From Pseudomonas sp. 8Z (lineage in GTDB: Bacteria > Pseudomonadota > Gammaproteobacteria > Pseudomonadales > Pseudomonadaceae): a stretch of DNA of 64,000 nt. The translations under genes and the position numbers were made by a program. Location of the stretch: positions 521,942-585,941 of the forward strand of contig NZ_LR733827.1 of the NCBI RefSeq assembly GCF_902506535.1. The letters are read 5' to 3'. Of this stretch, positions 54,764 through 64,000 are shown one piece after another (positions within the stretch are counted from its first letter, which is position 1; each line of letters opens with the position of its first letter). The notes beneath the pieces are model-generated. The model had not been told where the DNA came from. It did not search any database and was given only the letters and a program-made list of their open reading frames with translations.

Positions 54764-56455
54764 TCAGCGGGGGTAGAGCGGTGGCAGCGGCGTGCTTTCC
54801 TGAGGTGTGCTGCTGGGCTCCTGCGCGGTGGGCAGGCTGCGGATCGCCTTCCACAGTTCCTCTCCTTGCCACTGCTGGCTGGTTTCGCTGTATAGCGCGC
54901 CGTTGAGGCCATCGAGGGCATCGGACAGCGGCACGTAGCGAGCCGCCATGTCGGCCAGGGTTTCCGGCTGCTGGCGAGCCCAGGCATCGAGGGCATGGCG
55001 GGTGGCCTGGGCATCACCGGCCAGGCAGGCGCGTTTGAGATCGTCGAGCAGGGTGCGTGGGCTAGGGCCGCTCTGTGCGGCGCGTTGAATGGCCGGTTGC
55101 CGCCGTGCATGCCACCACAGGCCGAAGCCGAGAAGGGTAGTCAGAGCAAGCAGGGCTGAGGTCAGTTGCCATGGCCACAGTAGCGGACTTTCAGCTTGAT
55201 CGTGCTCGACCGGGATGGCGCTGACCGGCTCGTCTGGCTGTAGGGCTGGGTTGTCCTTGACCTGCAGCGTCCGGGCGGCGAGGGTGGTGCGCTCCAGGCT
55301 GTCGGTCTGGGTGTTCCACCACACCACCTGCAGGGCCGGCAGTTCGACGGTACCGCTGCGGCTTGGTACCAGCGCTTCGCGATCCTCACGGCTGCCGAGC
55401 ATGCCGTTGTCGCTGGGCTGGTCATTGAGCTGTGGTTGATCCGGGTAGCGTCGCAGACCATCGACCTGGGTAGCTGGCAGTGGTGGGAGCTGTGCGCTGG
55501 ACAGGCCGTCGACCTTGAGGATCAGGCGGCGGGTCAGCGAATTGCCGACTTCGGCCTGATCTGGTTGTGGGTTCCAGCTTTCGGCCAGACCCAGCGCCCG
55601 CGCGGGCAGCCAGGGTGCGTCAGCCGGGTAGTCAGCAGGTTTGGGGCGAACCTGCAAGGGGATATCCGGCGATTTGACGCGTGAGATGCGTCCGGGGCGC
55701 GGGCCGAATGGATTGAAGTCATTGTCGTTGCCGCGCTGGGCCAGCGTGGCGCTGAATACCTGGCCGGGAATGGTTAGCTTGCCGCTGCGCTGCGGGTAGA
55801 TCGCATAGCGCACCTCGATCACCCCATGGCGTACGCCGCCGATATCTTTCTCGTAGGTACGTGGCTCGCCCAGGCGCTCGACACGGGCATCGCTGATCTG
55901 CAGCGGGGTCAGGCTGCTGTCGTCATATAGCGAGACGGAGTGGTAGATGCGCAGGGTGAGCACGGCTTGCGCCTGCACGTAGACGCTTTCCTGATCGAGG
56001 CTGGCGTCGATGAATACCGGTGCCAGCTTCTCGCCTTGGCCTGCTTTGTTCGCGGCTTCGATCTGCAGGGTAATGGGCAGGGTTTCGGCGTCTTCCAGGC
56101 GTATCGGAGGGATCTGTACCTGGCCGCTGCGCTTGGGTTGTAGGGTCAGAATCCAGCGGGTGGCGGCGCGCGGTGTATCGCCGAGGGTGGTCAGGCGATT
56201 GACCTGGCGGCTACCGAGGATCTCGAAGTCAGCTTCCAGTGGGGTGAAATCGGGGCGCCCGAAACGGGTCGGGTCGGTGGACTCCAGGGTCAGCACGACC
56301 GTTTCACCTTCGCTTAGGTGAGTCCGGTCAACGCTGGCGAAGAAGGCATCGGCGCGAGCTGCTGTGGCTAGCAGCATGAGCAATAGCAAGGTGAGAAGCG
56401 GTTGCAGGGCGCCTCTGAAGATTGCTGCGCTGAGATTTTTAGCCGGGCCCTTCAT
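54764..56455 (-). CDS. BatD-family (oxygen-tolerance) protein
   Basis: 563 residues. Signal peptide, then long beta-sandwich domains (FFASVDRTHLSEGETVVLTLEST; RWILTLQPKRSGQVQIPPIRL; EVRYAIYPQRSGKLTIPGQVF) typical of BatD, one membrane helix near 430-450, and a short cytoplasmic tail. Last gene of the moxR operon; overlaps the VWA/TPR gene by 4 bases. Role in envelope stress or aerotolerance is inferred from the Bat family. Confidence 0.88.
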   Translation of the reverse strand: MKGPAKNLSAAIFRGALQPLLTLLLLMLLATAARADAFFASVDRTHLSEGETVVLTLESTDPTRFGRPDFTPLEADFEILGSRQVNRLTTLGDTPRAATRWILTLQPKRSGQVQIPPIRLEDAETLPITLQIEAANKAGQGEKLAPVFIDASLDQESVYVQAQAVLTLRIYHSVSLYDDSSLTPLQISDARVERLGEPRTYEKDIGGVRHGVIEVRYAIYPQRSGKLTIPGQVFSATLAQRGNDNDFNPFGPRPGRISRVKSPDIPLQVRPKPADYPADAPWLPARALGLAESWNPQPDQAEVGNSLTRRLILKVDGLSSAQLPPLPATQVDGLRRYPDQPQLNDQPSDNGMLGSREDREALVPSRSGTVELPALQVVWWNTQTDSLERTTLAARTLQVKDNPALQPDEPVSAIPVEHDQAESPLLWPWQLTSALLALTTLLGFGLWWHARRQPAIQRAAQSGPSPRTLLDDLKRACLAGDAQATRHALDAWARQQPETLADMAARYVPLSDALDGLNGALYSETSQQWQGEELWKAIRSLPTAQEPSSTPQESTPLPPLYPR

Positions 56456-58212
56456 CGGGGTCGCTCCTGACGCTGTTGCTGTTCGTACCAGAATTTACGC
56501 CGTAGCAGCTCGCCCGGATCGTCCGGGATCTGCCGTAGCCATTGCTCCATCGCTTGGCGGCGCTCCTGTGCCGTGCCCAGTTCCTCCTCGCTCAGTTGTT
56601 GCGCGGGGCCTTGCTCGGCGGTTGATGTGTCCGGGCTGAGCTGAGCCTGTTGGCCTGGTGTGTCCTCGGTGCTCTGTGTGGCGCTGTTGCTGTCTGCAGT
56701 GTTGTCGTTCTTGGCCGGGGTGTCGGACGGCTTGGGCGGTGCGTCTGGGCTGTTCGTATCCTGGCTGGCTGCGCTTTGGTTCGGCTGTTCTTGGGGCGCT
56801 GCTGGTTGTTGCTGCGCTTCACTGCCCTTGGACTCCGAGGGCGATGCCTGGCGTTGGCGCAGGGCTTGTTCGACCAGTGTTTTGTTGTGTTGGGCCACGG
56901 CCAGATCGGGCTGGCGTTCCAGGGCCTGATCATAGGCGTCCAGCGCGGCTTCCAGCTCTCCAGACTTGGCCAGGGCGTTGCCGCGGTTGTAGTGGTCTTG
57001 GGCGGTATCGCCTTTGGCGAAGCGCTCGGCTGCAGCGGCGTAATCACCAGCCTCGAACAGGGCCTTGCCTTGCCATTGCGGATTCTCGAAGTGTTGCGCC
57101 GCTTCTTGCGCTCGTTGTGCCTCAAGCAAGCGCGCCCCTTGCTGATCCGGGCGCAGCCAGAGGTCATCGAAGTCGAAGGCGTAGCTCGTCTGTGGCGGCA
57201 GTAGGAAGAGCAACGGCAGCACCAGTAGCCAGCCGCGTCTGCTGGCGCAGGCTGCGAGCAGTAATAGCGGCAGGAGCAGCCAGTAACCCTGATCGATGCG
57301 GGCGTCGAGCTGCGTGGATTCACTGGCGTCGTGCATCGTCTGCGGGCTGTCGAGTAGGCCAAGGCGGCGTAGGTCGTCGTCATCCAGGCGGATTTGCGTG
57401 TAGCGGCCTGCGTTGTTCGCTGCGAATTGGCGCAGGCCTCGGGCGTCGAGGCGCGGAATGATAATGGCGCCGCGTTCATCCTTGAGAAAACTGCCGCCTT
57501 CTTGTACCACCGGCCCACCTTCGCGGGTGCCGACGCCGAGAATCAGCAGCGGAGTAGGGCGTTGGCTGAGAGCGTCGGTTATGCCTTCACGCTCCTGTTC
57601 ACTCAGGCTGCTGGTAATCAGCAGCAGGCGGCCTTTACCCAGTTGCGCTTGTTCCAGCAGTTGCAGGGCGCGCTCTACGGCCAGATCAGCACGTTGTCCG
57701 GCTTCGGGCATCAAGGAAGGTTTGAGTGCTTCGAGCAGGTTATTGCTGGTCGCTAGATCGTCGGAAAGTGGCACCAGGCTGTGTGCGCTGCCGGCATAGA
57801 CGACGATCGCTGTCTGCGCATCGCGGCGTGCTTCGAGCAAATCCAGCAGCTTGCGCCGTGCGTGTTCCAGGCGCGTTGGCGGGGTGTCGCTGGCGAGCAT
57901 GCGCGGGGTCAGTTCGAGCACTACGACCAGCGGGTCAGCCGGTTTTTGATTGCTTTGCTGCGCCTGTTGCCAGCTCGGGCCGACCAGGGCCAGCACGGCG
58001 AGCAACCAGGCTAGGCCAAGGAGTATCCAGGGCAGACGGCTACCGCGCCCGTTGCCGCCTTGCAGCAGCACAGCATGGAAGGCCGCCGGTAGCAATTGCT
58101 GCCAACGTCCGCTTTGGCGTTCGCGGTGCCATAGGCGCCAGAGCAGCCAGGCAAGCAGGGGCAGGGCGAGCAGCCATAGGGGGCGCAACCATTCGGGCCA
58201 GAGCAGGCTCAT
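56452..58212 (-). CDS. VWA/TPR membrane protein (BatB-BatC fusion)
   Basis: 586 residues from the ATG at 58212, overlapping the previous stop by 4. Two N-terminal helices, a VWA domain (about 90-290), two further helices (about 305-345), TPR repeats (DHYNRGNALAKSGELEAALDAYDQALERQPDLAVAQHNK) and a long Gln/Pro/Ser/Thr-rich tail (about 450-545). The usual VWA metal motif DxSxS is replaced by ELTPR, so metal binding is doubtful. It combines the roles of separate BatB and BatC in other bacteria. Confidence 0.88.
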   Translation of the reverse strand: MSLLWPEWLRPLWLLALPLLAWLLWRLWHRERQSGRWQQLLPAAFHAVLLQGGNGRGSRLPWILLGLAWLLAVLALVGPSWQQAQQSNQKPADPLVVVLELTPRMLASDTPPTRLEHARRKLLDLLEARRDAQTAIVVYAGSAHSLVPLSDDLATSNNLLEALKPSLMPEAGQRADLAVERALQLLEQAQLGKGRLLLITSSLSEQEREGITDALSQRPTPLLILGVGTREGGPVVQEGGSFLKDERGAIIIPRLDARGLRQFAANNAGRYTQIRLDDDDLRRLGLLDSPQTMHDASESTQLDARIDQGYWLLLPLLLLAACASRRGWLLVLPLLFLLPPQTSYAFDFDDLWLRPDQQGARLLEAQRAQEAAQHFENPQWQGKALFEAGDYAAAAERFAKGDTAQDHYNRGNALAKSGELEAALDAYDQALERQPDLAVAQHNKTLVEQALRQRQASPSESKGSEAQQQPAAPQEQPNQSAASQDTNSPDAPPKPSDTPAKNDNTADSNSATQSTEDTPGQQAQLSPDTSTAEQGPAQQLSEEELGTAQERRQAMEQWLRQIPDDPGELLRRKFWYEQQQRQERPR

Positions 58213-59216
58213 CGGCGCCACCGTAAATGTTGTTGCCAGTCGGGCCAGAGCGTGCGGCTGGCCAGTAGCAGGCTGCCGAGCAGCGCCAGCGTCAGCGGCC
58301 AGGTGTACAGGGCCAGGGCTGGGCGGGCGAGGATGGGTTGCTGAGCGACGGGCTCAAGGCGGTCGAGGGACGCTTCGATTTGCTCCAGCTCGCTCTGGCT
58401 ACGTGCGCGGAAATACTCGCCGCCTGTGCTGTCGGCGATGCCGCGCAAGGTCGGTTCGTCGAGATCCAGCCCGCTGCTGAAGCCGAAGGTGCCGAGCACG
58501 CCGTTTTGCTGCGGGTCGGCGCCGATGCCGATGGTATAGATGCGTACGCCTGCCTCGGCGGCCAGGCGTGCAGCGGTCATCGGCTCCAATGCGCCGCCAT
58601 TGCTGGCGCCATCCGTTACCAATACCAGCACGCGACTGTCGGCGGGGCGCTGACGCAGACGTTTGACGGCTAGGCCGATGGCATCACCAATGGCGGTGTT
58701 CTTGCCGGCAATGCCGATCAGCGCTTCGTCCAGCCAGGTGCGTACAGTGTGGCGGTCGAAGGTCAGCGGTGCTTGCAGGTAGGCTTGGCTGCCGAACAGG
58801 ATCAGGCCGACGCGGTCGCCACGACGGCCTTCGATGAAGCCACCGAGCAAGCGCTTGACCAACTCCAGACGGCTGATGGGCTCGTCGTCCCATTGCATGT
58901 CGGCATAGTCCATGGAACCCGATACATCCACCGCCAGCAGCAGATCGCGGCCGCTGGCCGGCAATGGCAGTGGCTCGCCGACCCACTGCGGGCGTGCGGC
59001 GGCGCACAGCAACAGCAGCCAGATCGCCACCAGTGGTGCCTGCTGGCGCCAGCCTGGCAGGGCGGCGCGGGCGCGGCGGCCGCTCAAGGCTTGCAACTCG
59101 TCGAGAAAGCCGACACGCAGGGCCGCATCACCGCTGTCGGCGGCCGGCAACAGGTAGCGCAGCAGCCAGGGCAGCGGCGCGAGCAGGAAGATCCACGGCC
59201 AGGCGAACTCAAACAT
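58209..59216 (-). CDS. VWA-domain membrane protein BatA
   Basis: 335 residues. Two N-terminal helices, then a VWA domain with an intact MIDAS motif DVSGS at 97-101, TDGASNGG and GRRGDRVGLILFGSQAYLQAPLT, and a C-terminal helix. Expected to face the periplasm and to bind partners through a divalent metal. Overlaps DUF4381 by 8 bases and the VWA/TPR gene by 4. Confidence 0.92.
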   Translation of the reverse strand: MFEFAWPWIFLLAPLPWLLRYLLPAADSGDAALRVGFLDELQALSGRRARAALPGWRQQAPLVAIWLLLLCAAARPQWVGEPLPLPASGRDLLLAVDVSGSMDYADMQWDDEPISRLELVKRLLGGFIEGRRGDRVGLILFGSQAYLQAPLTFDRHTVRTWLDEALIGIAGKNTAIGDAIGLAVKRLRQRPADSRVLVLVTDGASNGGALEPMTAARLAAEAGVRIYTIGIGADPQQNGVLGTFGFSSGLDLDEPTLRGIADSTGGEYFRARSQSELEQIEASLDRLEPVAQQPILARPALALYTWPLTLALLGSLLLASRTLWPDWQQHLRWRR

Positions 59217-59703
59217 GCTTGCGAATCCAGGTGGCGATGGCCTGGTCGAGCTCGTCGACGGCCTTGTCGTTCAGGGTGCATTGCGGCTTGTAGGCGCCTT
59301 CGACGAGGATCATCCAGCGTGTCAGCCCAGCAGCCGGGCAGCGGTTGTCGAGGAAGGCCAACCAGGCGCGGCTGCTCAGCACATGGCTGGCGGCATCAGG
59401 GTAGCGTTCGCGGCACAGGCGCTTGAGCAGGCCGTTGAGCTGCTGCAGCCAGAGCCCGGCAGGCGCGCCGTCATAGGGTTTACGCAGTTGCTGCAGCTCC
59501 TGCAGGGCGGCCTGGCGCAGGCTGTCCAGCGGCTGTTGCGCGGCCACGCGCACTGGCCGTGCGCGCAGGCGTCGCAGCAGGCGCCAGGCGCCCCAGGCCA
59601 GTAGCGGCAGCAGGGCCGCGAGCAGCCACCAGCCTGGCGCAGGCGGCCACCAGGGCACCGGCGCAGGATCGATCAACGGCTGCAACTGGTCGAGTGGGTT
59701 CAT
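59209..59703 (-). CDS. DUF4381 membrane protein
   Basis: 164 residues from the ATG at 59703, within an ATGA overlap with DUF58. N-terminal PLIDPAPVPWWPPAPGWWLLAALLPLLAWGAWRLLRRL (one helix) and a cytoplasmic part with LLKRLCRERYPD...VLSSRAWLAFLD. Always found in moxR/VWA operons; function unknown. Confidence 0.9.
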   Translation of the reverse strand: MNPLDQLQPLIDPAPVPWWPPAPGWWLLAALLPLLAWGAWRLLRRLRARPVRVAAQQPLDSLRQAALQELQQLRKPYDGAPAGLWLQQLNGLLKRLCRERYPDAASHVLSSRAWLAFLDNRCPAAGLTRWMILVEGAYKPQCTLNDKAVDELDQAIATWIRKHV

Positions 59704-60659
59704 GGCGCCTTTCTCGGGTGCTGGGCGCTCAGTTGCTCCTGCAACTGTTCGATCAGTTCGAACTGGGTGCTCAGCGGCAGCAAGGGCACGCCAAGCTTCT
59801 GCGCCAGGCGTTGCCAGCGTGCTTCGCGCGCCTGGGCTTGGCTTCGGTAATGCTGGCGCAGGCTGTCGTTGTGGCTGTCGACTTCCAGTTGCGCGCCGCC
59901 CTGGGTGAAACGCAGCAGGCCAGCGGCGGGCAGGGCGTGGTCGAGCGGGTCGGACAGTGGCAGCAACAGCAGGTCGGTGTGGCGGGCGAGCAGGCTCAGT
60001 TGCTGTTCGGCGTTGTCGTTCAGCGCGCGTTCGTCGCACAGCACGATCACCAGGCTGCCGGGGCGCAGCACTTCGCGGGCGCGGCGCAGGGCCAGGCCAA
60101 AGGTGTCGCGAGCCGTTGCAGCGCTGCCATCCGGGCTCAGCGCGTGGTTGGCGCGGGCCAGCAGGTTGAGCAGTTGCAGCAAGCTCTGCTTGCTGCGGCG
60201 AGGCTTGACCTCGTGGTGCTCGTTGTCGGCGAACACCAGGCCGCCGATGCGGTCGTTGTGGCCCAGCGCAGCCCAGCCGATCAGCGCGGCGGCGCGGGCC
60301 GCCAGTACCGACTTGAAGCACTGGCCGGAGCCGAAGAACAGGCGCTGGCTCTGTTCAGCGATGATGAAGATGGGGCGCTCGCGCTCCTCGTGGAACAGCT
60401 TGGTGTGTGGCTCCTGGGTGCGCGCGGTGACGCGCCAGTCGATGGTGCGTACGTCGTCGCCGGGCTGGTAGACACGCACCTGGTCGAAGTCCACGCCACG
60501 CCCGCGCAGGCGCGAGTGGTGCAGGCCGATCAGCGGGCTGCGCCGCGCCGGTGTGGAGAACAGTGGCACCTCATGCACCTTGTGGCGCATGTCGATCAAC
60601 TCGGCGAGGGCGATATGGATGCCAGCTTGCAGCTTGTGGCTTGCCGCGTGCGGCTGCAT
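59700..60659 (-). CDS. DUF58-family protein
   Basis: 319 residues. HHSRLRGRGVDFDQVRVYQPGDDVRTIDWRVTARTQEPHTKLFHEERERPIFIIAEQS is the DUF58 signature. No membrane segment, so it is probably cytoplasmic and a partner of MoxR. Its ATG follows the moxR stop directly. Confidence 0.93.
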   Translation of the reverse strand: MQPHAASHKLQAGIHIALAELIDMRHKVHEVPLFSTPARRSPLIGLHHSRLRGRGVDFDQVRVYQPGDDVRTIDWRVTARTQEPHTKLFHEERERPIFIIAEQSQRLFFGSGQCFKSVLAARAAALIGWAALGHNDRIGGLVFADNEHHEVKPRRSKQSLLQLLNLLARANHALSPDGSAATARDTFGLALRRAREVLRPGSLVIVLCDERALNDNAEQQLSLLARHTDLLLLPLSDPLDHALPAAGLLRFTQGGAQLEVDSHNDSLRQHYRSQAQAREARWQRLAQKLGVPLLPLSTQFELIEQLQEQLSAQHPRKAP

Positions 60660-61619
60660 CTAGGCCACCGCCACCACGTCGAGGATGCGCTGGATCACGC
60701 GATCCTGGTCGATACCCGAGGCTTCGGCCTCGAACGAGAGGATGATGCGGTGGCGCAGCACGTCGAACAGCACCGCCTGGATGTCCTCGGGGCTGACGAA
60801 GTCGCGCCCGGCCAGCCAGGCGTGCGCGCGCGCGCAGCGATCCAGCGAAATGGAGCCACGTGGGCTCGCGCCGTAGGCGATCCATTCGGCCAGCTCGGCA
60901 TCGAACTTGGCTGGGGTGCGGCTGGCCATCACCAGTTGCACCAGGTATTCCTCCACGGCATCGGCCATGTACAGGCCGAGGGTTTCCTTGCGTGCGGCGA
61001 AGATCGCCTGCTGGCTGACCCGGTGCTCGGGTTTGGCCTCACCGTTGAGCGCATCGCCACGGGCCTGAGCGAGGATCTTGCGTTCCACGGCGGCATCGGG
61101 GAAACCGATCTTCACGTGCATCAGAAAGCGGTCGAGCTGCGCTTCGGGCAGCGGGTAGGTGCCCTCCTGCTCGATGGGGTTCTGCGTGGCCATGACTAGG
61201 AACAGCGGCGACAAATCATAAGTCGAGCGACCTACCGAGACCTGGCGCTCGGCCATGGCTTCGAGCAGCGCTGATTGCACCTTGGCCGGAGCGCGGTTGA
61301 TTTCGTCAGCCAGCACCAGGTTGTGGAAGATCGGTCCCTGCTGGAACACGAAACTGCCGGTTTCCGGCCGATAGATCTCGGTGCCGGTGATGTCCGCCGG
61401 AAGCAGATCCGGGGTGAACTGGATACGGTGGAATTCACCTTCGATGCCTTCGGCCAGCTCCTTGATTGCTTTGGTTTTGGCCAGGCCGGGCGCACCCTCG
61501 ACCAGCAAGTGGCCGTCGGCGAGCAGCGCCACCAGCAAGCGGTCGATCAGGCGATCCTGACCGAGAATCTGAGTGGAGAGAAATTGGCGTAACGCGACCA
61601 GCGCTTCACGGTGTTCCAT
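60660..61619 (-). CDS. MoxR-family AAA+ ATPase
   Basis: 319 residues from the ATG at 61619 (open frame continues upstream but is not conserved-looking). Walker A GAPGLAKT at 42-49, Walker [12 protein letters not shown], sensor [23 protein letters not shown] chaperone-like ATPase thought to act on VWA proteins and their clients. First gene of the six-gene operon. Confidence 0.94.
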   Translation of the reverse strand: MEHREALVALRQFLSTQILGQDRLIDRLLVALLADGHLLVEGAPGLAKTKAIKELAEGIEGEFHRIQFTPDLLPADITGTEIYRPETGSFVFQQGPIFHNLVLADEINRAPAKVQSALLEAMAERQVSVGRSTYDLSPLFLVMATQNPIEQEGTYPLPEAQLDRFLMHVKIGFPDAAVERKILAQARGDALNGEAKPEHRVSQQAIFAARKETLGLYMADAVEEYLVQLVMASRTPAKFDAELAEWIAYGASPRGSISLDRCARAHAWLAGRDFVSPEDIQAVLFDVLRHRIILSFEAEASGIDQDRVIQRILDVVAVA

Positions 61620-61860
61620 CGTCGGACTCTTGTGGGATGGGCAAGGGCGGTTGCCATCTTGCAGGCAGGCCGACGACTTTAATCCATTTGCCGCGTCAGC
61701 CGCTATGCATGGTGCTGTCAGAGCGGGGCAGGCGCTTGCAATTTGTGTCGCGGCTGACGCCATGCCCAGGCTTTAGCTGCATGGCGCTCAATTAAGTCTC
61801 GCCGCCATAGCAAGGCGCCCGCTACTTGCCAGCGCCTGCTATCGCCACATTCGACGTGGC

Positions 61861-63744
61861 TCAGGCCAGGCGGAACTGGCTGGCACTGCGCCCCAGGGCG
61901 TCGACCTGAGACGACAGCCCCTCGGTATGACCGCCCAGAGCATGGCGGATGTTCTTGCTTTGCGTGGTGTGCTCGTTGATGGTTTCCATCTTGTCAGCGA
62001 TGTCGTCGGTGGTCGCGGAAACCTCTTCGATGGCTACGACCACTTGGTTCATCTCACCCGTTAGGCGCTCCATGGCCGAAGTGATCGAGCCGATGGCGCT
62101 GGCGACCTGGGCCGCATGACGCTCGCCATCGGCGGCCAGACCGATACCGTTGCTCATCAGTTCGTGCATCTGCCGTGTTTGCTGCTGGAACTCGCCGACG
62201 ATGGTACTGATGTCGGTAGTGGCCGCGACGGTTTTTTGCGCCAGTGAGCGTACTTCGTCGGCTACCACTGAAAAACCGCGCCCGGCCTCGCCAGCGCGTG
62301 CCGCTTCAATGGCGGCGTTAAGCGCGAGCAAGTTGGTTTGGTCGGCCAGGCTGTTGATGACGTCGACGATGCCATTGACCCGTGCGCTGCTCTGGCCGAG
62401 GGCATCGACTTGGCTGTGGGTGGCCTGGATCAACTGCGCCAGGCGGCTCATGCTATCGACGCTGGCGGCTATTACCTTGCCGCCATCACGCGCGGCATCG
62501 TAAGCGCTGGTGGTGGCGGTACCGACTTCTGCAGTGCGTTGCGCCATGTCGTTGAGGGTGGTGCTGATCTGATGCGAGGCCGAGACAGCCTGTTCAGTCT
62601 GCATTTCAACCTGCGTGCTGTTTTCACCCAGTTGGCGCATGGTGTCGCCCAGGTGATGGTGCAGGCGATTGAGTTCGGTATTGGCGTGCAACACCTGAGT
62701 GACGATGCCGCCGATGCCCTGAATCATGCGGTTGGCGGCGTCGGCAAGCTGGTTGAATTCATCGCACGGGTTGCTGCCCACCGGTAGTTTGCCGGACAGA
62801 TCACCAGAAGCCACCCGGCTGAGCATTTCGGTGGCGTTGCTCAGGCGTGTCACCAGTGTGCGCGAGGCTTGCATGAGGGTCAGCGAGAGTAGCGCCGAGA
62901 CGGCCAGGAAACTCAGGCCCATGGCATAAAGCGCTGACATGCGGGCTTGCTCGGCCTCTTCTGAGCGTTGCTGCAACAAGCCGCTCTGTAAGTCCTGGGC
63001 TTGTTTTTCGAGGGTGGCTTGCAATTGCTCAGCGAGCTGATCGAGGCGCTGGTTGGTCGCGCTGATCTCTTCGATGCTGGCGTGGGCGTCGGCGAACGCC
63101 TGGGCGAAACCGTCGACGCTTTTACCAATCGGTGTGCTCTGCCATTCGAGGTCGGCAATCTGCGCCTGCAACTTGATGATGGCTGCCTGAGTGATCTGAG
63201 CGAAGCCTGCATCGAATGATGACAGGTAGTCGCGTTGGCCACTGATCGCGGCGCTGATGAAGGGTTTGATCAGTTCGAAACTGATGGCTTCCAGCGCCTT
63301 ACCCTTTTCGCTAAGGCTCTTGCGCTGGCCTTCGAAGGGGGTCAGACCGAGCGCCTGATTAAGTACCAGCCACTTGCGTTGTTGGGCGATTTCTTCCTGC
63401 AACACGCCCTTGATCTCTTCGGCATGCTGCAAGGTCGTGGCGTCGTCCAGAGTGCGTGCCTCAGCGACCAACTGCTCGGCATGCTTCTGCAGTCCATCCA
63501 GACCGGCGTTGTATACCTCGAGTTTTTCTGGGGCCAATTGCTGGCGCAGGGTATTTTGTTGCCACCAGTAGTTCATCAGCTGTGTGCTAGCGCTAGCATA
63601 GGCAGCAGCGCTTTCCCTTGCCTGCAGGGCCGCGCTGATGCGCTGGCTGGCCCATAACGAGGCCGCAGCCATCAGCGCCAGGCTGATCAGGGTGAGCGCA
63701 ATAAGGGCTCTGAATTTTTGTTGCCAGGACAGTAGAAAGTTCAC
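61861..63744 (-). CDS. Methyl-accepting chemotaxis protein
   Basis: 627 residues. Membrane helices near 12-32 and 270-290 enclose a ~235-residue helical periplasmic domain (longer than in the receptor at 34964). HAMP (about 295-345), coiled coils, and the signalling tip [43 protein letters not shown]. No C-terminal CheR-binding pentapeptide. Ligand unknown; monocistronic. Confidence 0.92.
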   Translation of the reverse strand: MNFLLSWQQKFRALIALTLISLALMAAASLWASQRISAALQARESAAAYASASTQLMNYWWQQNTLRQQLAPEKLEVYNAGLDGLQKHAEQLVAEARTLDDATTLQHAEEIKGVLQEEIAQQRKWLVLNQALGLTPFEGQRKSLSEKGKALEAISFELIKPFISAAISGQRDYLSSFDAGFAQITQAAIIKLQAQIADLEWQSTPIGKSVDGFAQAFADAHASIEEISATNQRLDQLAEQLQATLEKQAQDLQSGLLQQRSEEAEQARMSALYAMGLSFLAVSALLSLTLMQASRTLVTRLSNATEMLSRVASGDLSGKLPVGSNPCDEFNQLADAANRMIQGIGGIVTQVLHANTELNRLHHHLGDTMRQLGENSTQVEMQTEQAVSASHQISTTLNDMAQRTAEVGTATTSAYDAARDGGKVIAASVDSMSRLAQLIQATHSQVDALGQSSARVNGIVDVINSLADQTNLLALNAAIEAARAGEAGRGFSVVADEVRSLAQKTVAATTDISTIVGEFQQQTRQMHELMSNGIGLAADGERHAAQVASAIGSITSAMERLTGEMNQVVVAIEEVSATTDDIADKMETINEHTTQSKNIRHALGGHTEGLSSQVDALGRSASQFRLA

Positions 63745-64000
63745 CTTAACGCCTCGCCATCTTCTAATGGATGATCATTGTTTGTCGGCAGGTTGTCATA
63801 TGACTTGACCAGGAGTCTATGGGCATCTTGTGCCTGAGAGGCGCGATGGGTCGCGAACGCCCCTGTCCCAAGCGTGCAGGGTATTGCTGGCAATCAAGCG
63901 CAGTGCGTCGCAAGTGTGTGCATGCTGGCGGCGCTCAAGGCGATTCGGGACGGTGCGTGGTCAACGAGTTGTAAGGGCAATGCCTGGCAACGGGGTTGCA
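63745..64000. other. Sequence upstream of the second MCP gene to window end
   Basis: No gene seen. It should contain the promoter of the chemoreceptor gene; no motor-type (sigma-28) element was certain. Confidence 0.35.

Noticed and set aside
1..64000. CRISPR array, tRNA or rRNA genes, integrase or transposase
   Set aside because: No regularly spaced repeats, no cloverleaf-type gene with CCA-adjacent arms noticed, and no recombinase motifs in any large frame.

Overview
The window is a roughly 64-kb piece of a high-GC gammaproteobacterial chromosome, most likely a Pseudomonas of the mendocina/oleovorans/alcaligenes type. The grounds are an Xcp-like type II secretion (T2SS) operon, a cyoABCDE operon ending in heme O synthase, a DUF2790 protein, a moxR/VWA/BatD operon, DHA1 exporters with LysR partners, and REP-type GGAGGGGCTTTAGCCGCGA repeats. 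No rRNA, tRNA or CRISPR array was seen.

Layout. 0-10.5 kb: a T2SS locus. The secretin gspD runs off the left edge; a PL3-type pectate lyase gene sits between it and the co-directional gspE-F-G-H-I-J-K-L-M operon. No gspC is visible. 10.5-15.7 kb: housekeeping genes (SprT-like protease, Yip1-family protein, DnaJ-related protein, TtcA) and a LysR/MFS-exporter pair. 15.7-22.1 kb: an accessory region with two intact toxin-antitoxin (TA) pairs of different families, a decayed TA copy, a frame-broken gene, a secreted lipin-like (LNS2) phosphatase, a 42-residue basic orphan gene with its own promoter and terminator, an AT-rich gene resembling DUF2971 proteins, and dispersed palindromic repeats. 22.1-27.1 kb: hrpA and two small envelope genes. 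27.1-32.7 kb: cytochrome bo3 oxidase operon followed by a REP mosaic. 32.7-34.8 kb: arsRBC. 34.9-37.5 kb: a chemoreceptor and a DUF3087 protein. 37.5-43.2 kb: nitrilase-family hydrolase, CitMHS transporter, GntR regulator, PDC-lactonase-like hydrolase and MatC-like carrier, probably a carboxylate-use module. 43.2-54.5 kb: exporters, regulators, a Tat-targeted SDR, a nucleotide-transporter-like protein, GST, HIT protein, small envelope proteins, and a TetR(RutR-like)/moaA/NCS1-permease group that fits purine or pyrimidine use. 54.7-61.6 kb: moxR-DUF58-DUF4381-VWA-VWA/TPR-BatD operon. 61.9-63.7 kb: a second chemoreceptor.

How the parts work together: the pectate lyase is the obvious local client of the T2SS; the cyo genes form one respiratory complex and make its heme O; arsR controls arsenite export and arsenate reduction; MoaA supplies molybdopterin needed by enzymes such as xanthine dehydrogenase, next to a nucleobase permease. 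Starts were chosen from Shine-Dalgarno spacing and signal peptides. Family assignments rest on motifs read by eye; no database search was run.
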